A stretch of DNA of 34,804 nucleotides from Didymodactylos carnosus (lineage: Eukaryota; Rotifera; Eurotatoria; Philodinida; Philodinidae). Shown here piece by piece: positions 1 to 10,094 of the stretch (positions within the stretch are counted from its first letter, which is position 1; each line of letters begins with the position of its first letter). Position numbers and translations under genes: made by a program. The stretch is taken from the NCBI GenBank assembly GCA_905250885.1, contig CAJNOQ010001188.1, positions 1-34,804 of the forward strand, in the 5' to 3' direction. The notes under the pieces are model-generated. The model had not been told where the DNA came from and made no database searches. It saw nothing but the letters and a program-made list of their open reading frames with translations.

Positions 1-208
1 TTAACGTCGTTAGAAAACGCGTTTAACAAAAACGCCAGAAAACGGTTAATTTAACGGTCGTTAGCAAACGCGTTGTCAAAGAACGCGTTATTCTAAACTT
101 CTGAATGACAAAAAACGCGTTTAAACGGCTCTTTTAACGATCGTTCGCTAACGCGTTCGGAAAAAACGCGTTTTTCGTGTCGTTTCTAACGATTTTTTTT
201 CGCCTGGG
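1..208. mobile_element. Truncated short element with repeated ACGCGT palindromes
   Basis: Six copies of ACGCGT lie at 17-22, 68-73, 83-88, 115-120, 151-156 and 166-171, most inside the palindrome AACGCGTT or close variants. Between them are many TTAACG/CGTTA pieces. The pattern stops at about 190-208, whose reverse complement reads CCCAGGCGAAAAAAAATCG. That resembles the ends of the element at 7864-8128, so I read 208 as one terminus and the window edge as cutting off the other. No coding sequence is visible. Seen: the motif cluster and the end similarity. Inferred: that it is a non-autonomous DNA element. It could also be a decayed satellite. Confidence 0.5.
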
Positions 209-555
209 CAGTTTCGTTATTTTCCGTACTGTTTGTTACCGTGACTATGGGCTGTTCTCAATACCGCATATTCTACACGACAGTGGATGCAGAGGAAAGC
301 CTGGACTGTAGTAATCTGACCACCAAACATGCAAAGAAATAAAGAATAGGTACAAGCTGCTTTACTTTGGATTTGTATTTCACTTTCGTGTCACACACTT
401 TGTCCAGAATTGGTAAGTGAAGGAAACTTTGGGCCGAACATGCAAAAAGAATTTTCTATTAAGCCAATGCTCAGATCGCATTGGGCCATGACCCAGTGTT
501 ATTGAAAACATTCAGGTCGAATCAAGATATATATATTCTCTGTTCCAATAATGAA
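209..555. other. Non-coding stretch, nothing recognised
   Basis: No open frame of note, no RNA gene and no clear repeat were seen here. Confidence 0.4.
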
Positions 556-697
556 GTAGTGAACCATCATTTTATTTCATGTTAATTTCTGGCATTCTGA
601 TTTATTTTAAAGTCATTTTCAAGGATAATGATCCTTATCCTTAAAATAAATCAAAACGCCAAATATTAACATAAAACAAAATGATTCAAACTGCTAC
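556..697. repeat. Imperfect inverted repeat (small foldback)
   Basis: Arms of about 55 nt (556-610 and 641-697) pair around a 30-nt centre. The best-paired inner part is GATTTATTTTAA against TTAAAATAAATC, and the outer part pairs ATGTTAAT with ATTAACAT. The centre itself holds a small hairpin, AAGGATAA with TTATCCTT. This is probably an old palindromic miniature element. No target duplication was found. Confidence 0.55.
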
Positions 698-1369
698 TTT
701 CGCCAAGTTTTGTATGAGTAAAAAACAGTAAAGTATGCGTCAGCTTTTTCATACTGAATGCATATCTGATCTCAAATTAATGTCTTGTAACATACGGAAT
801 CACAAGGCAGTAAAAAATAATGGTTTGTTATCAGTATTTGAAGAGGCAGCCCATTATTAGGTGAAAAATAGTAGAAAAATTCTTTAACTATTTACGAATT
901 ATCTTCTGTTTGTGTGTTCAATGATTATCTGAAAAGTGTATGGAAGAAACAGGCTGTTTTATCTTTGAATTTGGATTTTTTCGTATTATCGATGAAACAT
1001 TAAACTCTTGATAGACTGTATAACTTATGACTCATCAGTTATCAAAAATCGGATAATGAACAGTATGCATCACTGATTCATGTTGAAAGGAATTAAGGAA
1101 AGATCAATGTTTTGCCGTGGTTGGTCTGGAAAGTAGTAAAACTTTTTTTGTTTTTTATCTTTAGTATGTTAAATACATGAGAAAATATTGAAAGGGTGAT
1201 GATATCACAACATGAAAAGTAGTTTGAAGAACCCCTTTTCAAACGTAACATCTTCCTTCCTCATAGCTTGCAGCAACTTGAGTGAACTAGAGTCAAAAAA
1301 TAGAATGTCCCTAACATTGTTCCCTCTACGGAGAGAAAAAACAATTACTGCTTGTATAATAAGAATTGT
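698..1369. other. Non-coding stretch, nothing recognised
   Basis: AT-rich sequence with frequent stops in all frames. No repeat or RNA gene was recognised. Confidence 0.4.
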
Positions 1370-1642
1370 ATGAGATTTATTTATGTTTTTCAGCCTACAT
1401 CTAGGTTAGAATCAAGTTTACCTAATGAACTATATCAATTTATTTTCCTTTACTTAAAGTCGAGTGATATTATTTACTCATTTTTCAATTTAAATAATCG
1501 ATTTGATTGTCTTATTTATCCGTTTACATGTGGCACCTGCACAGAATGTGAGTACGAGGAACACTATCAACATATGTATACCCATTTGAAATCGTCCTCA
1601 ACCAAATTCAAGACACATGGATTGTCTGTACTACAGTCTTAA
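1370..1642 (+). pseudogene. F-box domain fragment
   Basis: The frame from the ATG at 1370, or from a good splice acceptor (TTTTTCAG ending at 1393), reads SLPNELYQFIFLYLKSSDII followed by YSFFNLNNRFDCLI. This matches the F-box pattern LPxELxxxIFxYL..DLxxSFxNLNxRF common in rotifer F-box proteins, which act as SCF ubiquitin-ligase adaptors. A cysteine-rich stretch (CGTCTECEYEEHY) follows and the frame stops at 1642. The leucine-rich or other substrate-binding region normally found after the F-box is absent. Either this is one exon whose partners I could not find, or a relic. The relic reading is preferred because no coding-like sequence follows in the next 2 kb. Confidence 0.5.
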
Positions 1643-3318
1643 GTGAAGAAAGCACTCCGAATGTAACTGCTGTTTTTGCTAAATTCCATTTACTTATTGC
1701 CTATGAGTGGGAGCAAATAGGTCAAGTAGACAATAGGAGGATCTCGAGGAGATCTTCAGAAGATTTTTGAAAATGTTTGGTTTTCTGCCGATTTTTAGCT
1801 GCAGTTTGAATCAGTATGAAGGATAAGCATGATGTCCGATCTCCAGAGAGTTTTCTCTCAATTTTTACATGCGATTTGAAGCAAAATGTAGGAGGAACAT
1901 AATATTTGGCACCTGAAAATTACACTTTCATGTTGCTGTTATTTTTTTTATTTATAGTTTCAATTTATTTAAATTTGAAAATGGGAAGAGACATACTCGA
2001 TTATATTCTATTTAACTGTGAATATTTTCTCTCTTTCATTCTTCTTATTTCCGGTGAATCTCGAAAAGTTCAAAGTTTTATTGGGAAATGTTTGGCTAAA
2101 TAGACATCTGGCATTCGAACTTACATATACATACATCTCAGATCTATCTATATTGGCAGCTGCTTCACATTTCTCACAGTGTCCTTCTTCAGGCAACAAA
2201 AAGGAAGGAGTTCATATCAGTCAAAAATCTATTGGTTAACGCAGGACAGTTCAAGTTGTTGTTTTTAGTTACTTCGTTGATATTAACTTTCATACGATTA
2301 GTCAAGAGTTAAAATGAGATAAAAGTCTGCTGTCATCTCTGAGACAGAGTTAACGTCCTTACTTCATTCCATAGTACATTTCTTCTTCCTACAAACAAAA
2401 AAATTCATTAGCAAATTTTTTTGTTTGTCTTTTTTTGACTGATATGAACTTCTTCCTTGTATGAAAAATATCATCAAATAACTAAGAATTATATTACTGT
2501 GAAATACTGTACAGGCTTCGTATTTGACCTGTATTTTGACGTTTTTCTGCAGCCTTACTGTTTGTTGTGAACATTTGATTGAGTACGGCTACGAAGTTGT
2601 AGGGTACGAATCTGGCGCGCAATCAAATTTTTTAAAATTTACTCGAGAATTGGAAGGTTCTAGAGGAAAATCACAAAATTTTATTAAAAAGATACAAGAC
2701 TCCAGCTAGAATGTATAAAAGTTTAACTAATATCTGAAAGTTTTTTGCAAAGAACTAAAAGTTCTTAGGCCAAAAGCAAAAGATTTTTTGCTGGAAATCA
2801 AAACGGAGAAATTCGGCTACAGGTCCAAAGATTATGGGTGTAAAAATTTTCGGATCCATATCAATCAGAAAACGGTAGGCGTGCATACCTGTAATGGGTC
2901 GAAACATAGTTTTACAGTCCCGATCTAGTCGGAATGAGGTAAAGAGATTGTGGGAGAAACAGATCCTAACAGTTTCTTTGCAAAATGGTGTTTGCAGAAA
3001 CGATAAAAATGAGATATAAATTTTGAAATGAAATAATATCGAGGTATCACAGTCGATTTGGGCAATATTTTGATCTCTTCTACGAAAAAATCTCGAAACC
3101 GACCGAATTTGTTGCGAAAATAAGCGAAATAGTAACAGTATCTAATTTTAAATTCAGATTTTTTAATTTAAATTAAAACCATTCGCTTTTATCGTTTTGA
3201 ATTGAAAACAAAAATTCTCGAAACGTTGACTTTTGCAAAAATTTTGGGTTTCAACCGCCAGACTCTTCTCTACACATCTACAAAAACAACAGATCTGCCT
3301 CACCTTTCGTTTCTAAAC
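1643..3318. other. Non-coding stretch, nothing recognised
   Basis: Several open frames of 60-75 codons occur here on both strands (for example 2018-2239 and 2524-2709). They overlap each other, have no recognisable domain, and read like chance frames in AT-rich DNA. Confidence 0.4.
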
Positions 3319-3368
3319 TATACGGAACTGCTTCAGACATCCATATACGGAACTGCTTCAGAAATCGC
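3319..3368. repeat. Two-copy tandem repeat, 25-bp period
   Basis: The string TATACGGAACTGCTTCAGA occurs twice, starting about 25 nt apart, with the copies separated by CATCCA. This is a small local duplication in otherwise featureless sequence. Confidence 0.8.
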
Positions 3369-3913
3369 TTATTGGGTCGAAGAGCCTACCATTCCCAGTA
3401 TGTACTAAGCCAAGGTAAAATACCATCTTCTTTTGGAAGCAGCTGCGGTAACGGTTTAAATGATTCTGATTTCAGCTGATAACAGTCAGGGTCATGACAA
3501 TACTGGTAATACACGCCACAACTTAATTGCACGATGAAACCAGATGAAAAAAATCGTGTAAAAATGGATTTAAGCTTTCAGTACGTCGACAATTTAGAGG
3601 GGAAAGAAGCATATATCCGTGCGGAAAGGCTATTGTTGATGATTCATTATTTCTAGTATCAATAGAATTATTTATGACTTTTGTTATTTTTAATTGCGGT
3701 TCTTTTTGATTTTTGGTGTAGTATTTACCTTTCTCTTTTAATATTAATAGTAATATTTTTTTTTGCATAGTAGCATGGAGCTATTTTCTGATGTTTAGCC
3801 TTAATTTTGGCTTTGCTTTTTAAAATAGAGACCTAAGATCCATTGAAAAACTAGTTATATAAATGCTAGACGGTTTTTAATTCATTAGTTCATAGAAGAC
3901 TTCTGTCTGAAAG

Positions 3914-4081
3914 TTACTTTACCTGTCTTCCAATAATTTTTGTTGAATCAAATGATTCAAATTCATCTGTATTTGGTATGAGAACGTCAAACTTTTTTAT
4001 TATATCTGATAATATTGCTTCATCTAATAATGGATTATTTTGAATGATATCAGTTATATCAATATCAATAGTTGTAGCCAT
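3914..4081 (-). CDS. Short coding-like exon, function unknown
   Basis: On the minus strand an ATG at 4081 opens a 55-codon frame beginning MATTIDIDITDIIQNNPLLD and ending at TAA (3914-3916). The codons look like those of the real genes in this window (GAT, AAT, TTA, ATA), and the peptide is acidic and helix-prone, unlike the chance frames around it. After codon 53 (FESFDSTKIIGRQ) the DNA reads CAG|GTAAAG, a good splice donor at 3922. The frame is therefore probably the first exon (3923-4081) of a spliced gene. I could not find a convincing next exon towards position 3400, so the gene may be decayed. No family is recognised. It could also be a true 55-residue protein. Confidence 0.4.
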   Translation of the reverse strand: MATTIDIDITDIIQNNPLLDEAILSDIIKKFDVLIPNTDEFESFDSTKIIGRQVK

Positions 4082-4625
4082 GAGACGAATAATAGTCAGA
4101 TACTTTTGTGCATTTTGAATGATCGTTTATTGCGTAACGTCTCAACTGAGATACAAATTAAGGAATTAATGTGAAAAAGATTCACGGTATGATAATATTA
4201 ATCGGTTCGCAATGGTGAAGATGAATATTGGTGTAGTCCATCCACAAATCATTTGATATTTTTCATTATCGTGATAGTAAAAAAACGAAACGTCAAGTAA
4301 GTGTTAAACTTAAGTTAGAATTAATTCATTATCTTCCAGTATTATTTAAACGTTCTAACAATAATATTAAGACTAACGACATAAATTATTGTTAAACAAA
4401 TTAAATCAACACGTACTGATGGAGAAAAGTCTAGAACATTTTATATGAAATATAAAAGGAATCGTAGTGTAACTTTATACAAAAACTAAAGACACCTACA
4501 AATATCAGACTATTCTCTGTCTGTAAATACACGAAAACTATTGACTTAGCTGTGCCATAAACGTGACACAGAATGTGCTGTAACTTAATTAATTTCATAT
4601 CTAGACATTTAGATTTTACCGATAC
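4082..4625. other. Non-coding stretch upstream of the minus-strand exon
   Basis: Contains a weak inverted repeat (TAACAATAAT at about 4357 against ATTATTGTTA at about 4386) and no recognisable gene. It could hold the promoter of the minus-strand exon, but no motif was identified. Confidence 0.35.
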
Positions 4626-5410
4626 AGGACCTCGCCGGATAGCCCACAAATTTGCCTCAGCATCCTTGAGACCAAACTATTATATTATGGTTAGATAGAG
4701 GATTGTTAGGCACATCCGACTTTGTTGTCCGTTCTCTAAAATTGCTTGTCCTTGGGTGAAAAATCAAGTTTTTCTCATATAGTCTCCAGTGTGCAGTGAT
4801 TTCGACTAAAAATGCTATAACTCAACAACGAAAGTAGATATCGGAAAGCGGTTTTCACCAACAAACTTCGCATAAATTCTGCACAAAATCATCGTTTTAT
4901 ATCCATAATAACTCTTGTTCATTGAAAACACAAAACATCGCCTCAAAATGAGAAAATTCACAAATTTCGAAAAACTTGAAATTTCAATAACTCGAATATT
5001 TGAAATATAACATCTGCTAAAGTTATCCCAAAACATCCTCATATATGTTAGTTATTAGGGTAAACATTTGGCCGAAAAATATTTTCTCTGACCAAAAATA
5101 TTATAGCGGGAAGTGCGATCAGAGGTGAAAACTCGGCATCGACGGATAAACTGAATTCATATAAACCTACCATCATTTACATCGACCTTTGACGTCAGTG
5201 ACGAGACCTGCCTCATATTACAGAACTCAGTAAAATCACTCCACATGGGAGACTATATGAGAAAAACTTGATTTTTCACCCAAGGACAAGCAATTTTAGA
5301 GAAAGGACAACAAATTCGGATGTGCCTAACAATCTTCTATCCTACCATAATATAATCGTTTGGTTTCAACGGGGCGGAGGCAGATTTGCGATCTTATCCG
5401 GCGGGATCCT
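4626..5410. mobile_element. Foldback/MITE-like element with ~180-bp terminal inverted repeats
   Basis: The left arm (4626 to about 4808) and the right arm (about 5232-5410) are reverse complements at roughly 85 percent. The termini read AGGACCTCGCCGGATA and, from the other end, AGGATCCCGCCGGATA. The longest identical inner run includes TTTCTCATATAGTCTCC and a stretch around CTTGTCCTTGGGTGAAAAAT. The 420-nt centre has only chance open frames (4815-5042 on the minus strand). No clear target duplication was found. This is a non-autonomous element that may depend on a transposase encoded elsewhere. Arm divergence suggests it is not recent. Confidence 0.75.
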
Positions 5411-7519
5411 TTGCTTGTTTTGGTCCTCATTGCGATAGCAAATGTTTTCCCAATTGAAAAGACTAAACGTGCATTTTAAATTTGAATCCATGCACTCCCT
5501 CAAGACCTTGATCCTATTAATAAACATCATCGACTGCCTAAAAGGGAAACGGTTGTTTTATTTCTTAATTCTTACCCAAATGTTGATTAAATATCATCGT
5601 AAATTGGACGTACGAAGTTCGTAAATCTTACCGTTTATTTAACTGATGTATGCTATACTTGCGTCAGATAAAATATCTGATGACACAAATCATATTTATT
5701 TAGAGTGCATGAATATGAGTGTCAAAAGAAAATTCAATGTGAACGCTCGCTTTAACATCACTCGAAGAAAACAGAAAGGTAAAACGAAACATGAATTGTG
5801 TGAATGTCAAGCCATACTCGTAATTAAACAATGCCAGCTAAAATAGAAAAGCATCACTTGAAAGAAAAATAGCGGTTCAGAAGAGGAATCAGAAAATAAG
5901 TTTGATTTTAAATATTTCAACTGGTAAAAATGTGACTTTAAGCATAATTCTTTCCAGAGCCTAAGATTTTCAAAATCTACATAGCAAAATGTTCAGAAAA
6001 GTCCTTTCATTTCTTTCGTATACTATAGTTGTACAAAGTCCTCACGCAACCCACAACAGATCTTCACTAGGCATGCGACGGCAACGGTAAAGCCCGTAAC
6101 GGTTCTACCAGTCAAATTTTCTATGGTTTGAATAAAATGTTTTCTAAAGCATCTAGTGATACAAAGAATACTTTTCTACGAGAAAGCATAGGCAGTGGCA
6201 TTTAAACGATATTTCATTATGATAGATGTCCAGTAAAACCCTAAAATTCTAATAGAAAGAAGACAAAATATGCTCGAAGTTTGGTCTGACGTTTAATTCA
6301 TTAATTATTCAATTAAGTGTGAAGTTAGTCAGACAATTCATTCTTTTTGCTAATAAAAACATATTTTCCTCTCAAAAACAGTAAAGTAACTTATGACTAA
6401 TCACTCTCTTCTTTGATTTGTAACATCATAGTACTTCTTCTTTATGTACGCGAGACATGTGTAAATAAAAAACTCGTTATTGTTTTGTCCCTTTCTCTTT
6501 TATTAACAGTTCACTAAGAAGAACAGCAAAAAAATATTGATGCACTGCAACTCTATTCGTCACACATTTACATGATCAGAAAACATAGGTTACGTATTTA
6601 CACAGTGCAAATTGCACTGTAAGAACAAGAATAAGTTTTAGAAATATTTTTTTAGGGGCATTTAGACTAAATACTACAAAGTACCATCTATTCTTCGAAT
6701 TAAGGCTATCATATTGTTCGTATATATGATAGAAAGTGATTTCTTTTTTTTCTCTGCAAACCAGATCAGAACCTTCTAGTTCCTTGGTGAAAATTTATCG
6801 TTTGGCCTAAAAGCACTTCACTGCTGTTTTATGATTTCATGTGTCAAAACTACATGAAAAAAAAACAGTTTCTCTGATTAGAAGCCAGATGTATAATTAG
6901 AAAAGTATCGCTAATGTGTTCAGCGGTTTTGTTTGAATCATTCTTTTTATGACTAACACCTCGTACGGTTTCATTTGGCAAAACCACAATAATATAATAA
7001 AGTCCGAATACTGAGGAGATTTTAAGATATAGTTAAACCTAATAGAAAACAATTCGGATCCGATCAAGTCTTGTATTCGCGGATCTGCTAGACAAATTAT
7101 CGTTTTTAACTGAACTCTCTACTTTAAAGTCAGAGCAAAGACGGGTTTTTTAGATCTCGAGACTTTTGATTCGAGTCTTTCGCTGTTGTGAAATGAGTAA
7201 CACAATATACCGTCACATTTAGTTAAACTTCAAAATTTGCTTGATTTTGGATTGATCGATCGAATCTACATTATAAGATTCGAGTCATCTCAAGTTCACT
7301 GGGTATCCGATTCTAAAAAATGAGGCTTTTGATAAATAAAATGAGGATTCTCTCGGTGGATGTGATCCAGAAAAATTTTTCGGTGCTGGCAGATTTGAAC
7401 AAAAGAGCAAGTTTAACAACTTTGCTTAGGAGTTTCTAGACGACACGATTTTTGCTTCTTTTACTTTATTACTATGTTGCGCAAGAAGAAGAGTATAATA
7501 GTATGAAATCAAAAATTTC
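5411..7519. other. Non-coding stretch, nothing recognised
   Basis: Two open frames of 60-66 codons on the plus strand (5442-5624 and 5646-5846) show no domain. No RNA gene or convincing repeat was seen. The string CGGTGCTGGC at about 7380 recurs in the hairpin at 7520. Confidence 0.35.
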
Positions 7520-7541
7520 GGTGCTGGCGGCTGCCAGCACC
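7520..7541. repeat. Perfect 9-bp hairpin
   Basis: GGTGCTGGC pairs perfectly with GCCAGCACC across a GGCT tetraloop. Part of the stem sequence (CGGTGCTGGC) is repeated at about 7380. It may be a relic of the terminus of a small element. It is too isolated to call a terminator or RNA gene. Confidence 0.5.
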
Positions 7542-7863
7542 CTAAATCCGCTACTGAATCCCCTGAACACAACACGGTTTGGACTTTTAATTTGCTTCCG
7601 CTACTTGACAATCATGATATCATTCATCCTTTAGAACAAACAGCATATACTCGCTTTTTTTCTTTCTTTCTTTTTCTATCGAAACACATTATTTTTTTCT
7701 TTTGTATTTTACGTATATAATATATAGCCTGAATTTAATAATGAATTTACTCAAAAGAACGTGATGGTGGATTGGAAAGTAGCTTCTGTTCAATATCTTG
7801 ATGCATATTTTTTGGTTCCGTCAAGATTTTATGTAAGGTCTTGTGAGTACATGAAACATACTT

Positions 7864-8128
7864 CCCAAGCAGGAAAAAAATCGTGAAGCGGGTGCTTGCA
7901 GCTACCTAACCCGATTTTTAACCCATAAAAGCTAGCTTAAGTGAATTGAAGTTAGCTGGTGTGTTTGAATTGGACGCTAATCGCTCGATTAAGTGCCTAC
8001 TGGATCGACTGCTTGAAGCTAGCAAGTGGGTACTTGCTCGGCATACCTAGCTATTGGACCCTACGATTAAGCGGACGCTTGAACTATTTGATAAGCTAGA
8101 TCTCCTTGCTTACTTTTTTCTGCCTGGG
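7864..8128. mobile_element. 265-bp terminal-inverted-repeat element with GCTAGC motifs
   Basis: The left end reads CCCAAGCAGGAAAAAAATCG and the right end, reverse-complemented, reads CCCAGGCAGAAAAAAGTAAG, a roughly 25-bp terminal inverted repeat. Inside are repeated variants of AAGCTAGC (AAGCTAGCTTAAG, GAAGCTAGCAAG, CCTAGCTA, ATAAGCTAGATC) together with GCTTG/CAAGC pieces. There is no coding sequence. The ends resemble those of the elements at 1-208 and 20237-21501. No clear target duplication was found. It is probably a miniature non-autonomous DNA transposon. Confidence 0.6.
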
Positions 8129-8502
8129 TTGTACACTTTGTGCAAAAACTTTTTTACCAGCTTTGTTAATCTCCGTAACTAAATGACTACGATCATAAAG
8201 AAAAATCGATAAACGGGGCCACATTCTAGAAAGATTTTCTTTCATAGCTCAGCTTCTCTAATTAACTCTTCCTCCACATTTCAACAATTATCACATGTTA
8301 TCGAAAAACCTCGTTTTTTCTTTTATTTAATAAAAGTTAGCCACAACTGATTCATATACATTGTCTAATGCTTCTGTAAAACTTTCTCATAAACGCATAG
8401 TCCAATCACACCTTTTGAAAATTAATAAAATCTAGAGGTTAGACTGTTATCATTATTATTATTTTCATTCGCCGCTGTAGTAAATACAACAAATATATCT
8501 CC
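8129..8502. other. Non-coding stretch, nothing recognised
   Basis: AT-rich sequence between two elements. No gene or repeat was recognised. Confidence 0.4.
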
Positions 8503-8510
8503 TTTTCTTT
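8503..8510. repeat. 8-bp target site duplication, left copy
   Basis: TTTTCTTT lies directly before the left terminal inverted repeat and is repeated exactly at 10087-10094 directly after the right one. An 8-bp duplication is the usual size for hAT-superfamily insertion. The low-complexity sequence makes chance identity more likely than for a mixed octamer. Confidence 0.7.
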
Positions 8511-8829
8511 CACTGATGGGTTTAAAACTACCTGACTTATAACTAGTTGGAGTGGAAATTAGTTATAATTAAATTGACTTTTCGTCAAAAATCTACAATA
8601 GTTATAGCTATCAACTCAAGTTGATTGATATAACTGCAATTGAGAGAGTTATAATTATTTCAGCTTTAGTTATAACTGTGCCATAACACAAACTGAAATG
8701 AGCTTTCATAATTTTATTTTGGATTGACAGTCATTACTAAAACTGATGCAGTTATAACTGAAGTTGGAATGGTTATAGTCTACCCATTTGGAATTGTAAC
8801 TCGTTCAAGTCAATGGTTGTTAAATAGAA

Positions 8830-9570
8830 AAACGCTTGATGTGATATATAAGTCGTATGTCCTTAATTTGTTTATTTATGGCTCTGTCCTTTTTCCTATC
8901 ACAACTGAAGACAATCTCAAAAAAATGGAAACAATTCAGCATCATGCTGGTCTTGTTGTGTTAGGTTGTTTGAAAGGCACATCAAGGAAAGAGTGTTATC
9001 TAGTTTGGAATGGTTAAACCTATGCGATCTTTTTTACATCAATCGTTTACTACATTATGTAAAAATTATACGCGGTTGCACAGCTTCTAATTTAACTGGG
9101 TACATTCAGCGAAATCAAAATCAGAGATATAATCTAAGAAGTGGGGGACGACTGGTACCAGCTGAACGCGTTAGACATTTTTTTACGGTAGCCACAGACG
9201 AATGGAATGCTTTCTTGATAACATTTCCATCACTGTGTGTTTTAAAAATCAATACAATAAAGTATAAACTGAAAAAGTCATTCATTGATAAAAGGGGAGG
9301 AGCTCGTTTTTCCCACACACATTACTTTTCTAAACAGAAGGTCTGAAAGCCTATTCATGCGTTTGAGATGTAATTTTCCGCAGCTGAATTTCTATTTATA
9401 TGAACGGGGTTGCACTAATTCGCCTCTGTGCTCCTGTGGTGACGGTAGCGAGGAGACAATAGAGCATTTTCTTCTTCACTGCAAATTGTATGATACAAAT
9501 CGTAAGGTAGTCTTCAAACTTTTACACCCTATTAATTTGTCTATTGAACTTCTTATGCTGAATAATTAGA
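8830..9570 (+). pseudogene. LINE (non-LTR retrotransposon) C-terminal fragment, frameshifted
   Basis: Three overlapping frames (to 9014, about 8985-9340, and about 9329-9569) together match the region after the reverse transcriptase core of CR1/jockey-like LINEs. In order: IYKSYVLNLFIYGSVLF with a following KKMETIQHHA (thumb region), then RYNLRSGGRLVPAERVRHFF and WNAF, then a terminal zinc-knuckle-like stretch with CSCG, ETIEHFLLHC and spaced cysteines. The catalytic reverse transcriptase motif and the endonuclease are absent. At least two frameshifts break the reading frame. An AATAAA at 9952-9957 lies downstream, near the likely end of the LINE copy. It is non-functional. The exact clade is uncertain. 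Confidence 0.78.
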
Positions 9571-9689
9571 CTAGTAATACAGACACTTCTCAATTGATAA
9601 TCGATTGTGTGAGTGACTTTATTGAAAAAAGCATGAGATGGTAGAGAGTAAATCAACTGTTCGGCACTTCTTCCTGTTATTCGCTTGAC

Positions 9690-9850
9690 ATCACATGGTC
9701 TATTATTATTATTATTTTTTTTTTATCCTTTTCTTTCTGTCTTAATCTTTTTTATTTTTTCTTCTTCTTCCTTTTGCCACCTCTTAATTATTACTATTGT
9801 TATTTTTTTTATTTTTTTTCTATTTTTGTTATAAGATCTTCTTCTCTTAT
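9690..9850 (+). repeat. T-rich low-complexity tract
   Basis: Runs of TTATT, long T tracts and TTCTTC repeats lie between the LINE coding relic and its probable polyadenylation signal. The tract is consistent with a LINE 3' untranslated region that has expanded by slippage. Confidence 0.55.
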
Positions 9851-10086
9851 CTCTCTTTCTTTTATACTGCTAACCTACTTTTTATACAATTGTATAACAT
9901 GCTGTAATGGCCTAGGACCGATTGCATGTCTTATTAGTTATTTTCTCTATCAATAAAGCTTAAACCAACTCGTTCAACCGTAGTTATATCGATCAACCCG
10001 AGTTTTAACTGGGGTTCATAGTTATAACTAGGGTTTTAACTGTATCAACTTTTAACTTTCAAAAAATAGTTTTAAACCCATCAGTG

Positions 10087-10094
10087 TTTTCTTT
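10087..10094. repeat. 8-bp target site duplication, right copy
   Basis: TTTTCTTT directly follows the right terminal repeat and is identical to 8503-8510. Confidence 0.7.

Larger units (their letters stand above)
8511..10086. mobile_element. hAT-like non-autonomous DNA transposon carrying a LINE fragment
   Basis: The two ends are perfect 20-bp inverted repeats, CACTGATGGGTTTAAAACTA at 8511-8530 and its reverse complement at 10067-10086. They are flanked by an identical 8-bp duplication, TTTTCTTT. Just inside both ends, variants of AGTTATAACT recur (about 8536, 8560, 8596, 8627, 8645, 8667, 8749, 8769, 9982 and 10017). Subterminal repeats of this kind are known transposase-binding sites in hAT elements. 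No transposase frame is present. The interior is filled by a decayed LINE 3' region, so the element either captured the LINE or was invaded by it. The hAT assignment rests on the duplication length and terminal structure only. Confidence 0.8.

Noticed and set aside
9721..9850. Microsatellite or regulatory pyrimidine tract
   Set aside because: It fits better as the degenerate 3' untranslated region of the LINE copy inside the hAT-like element.
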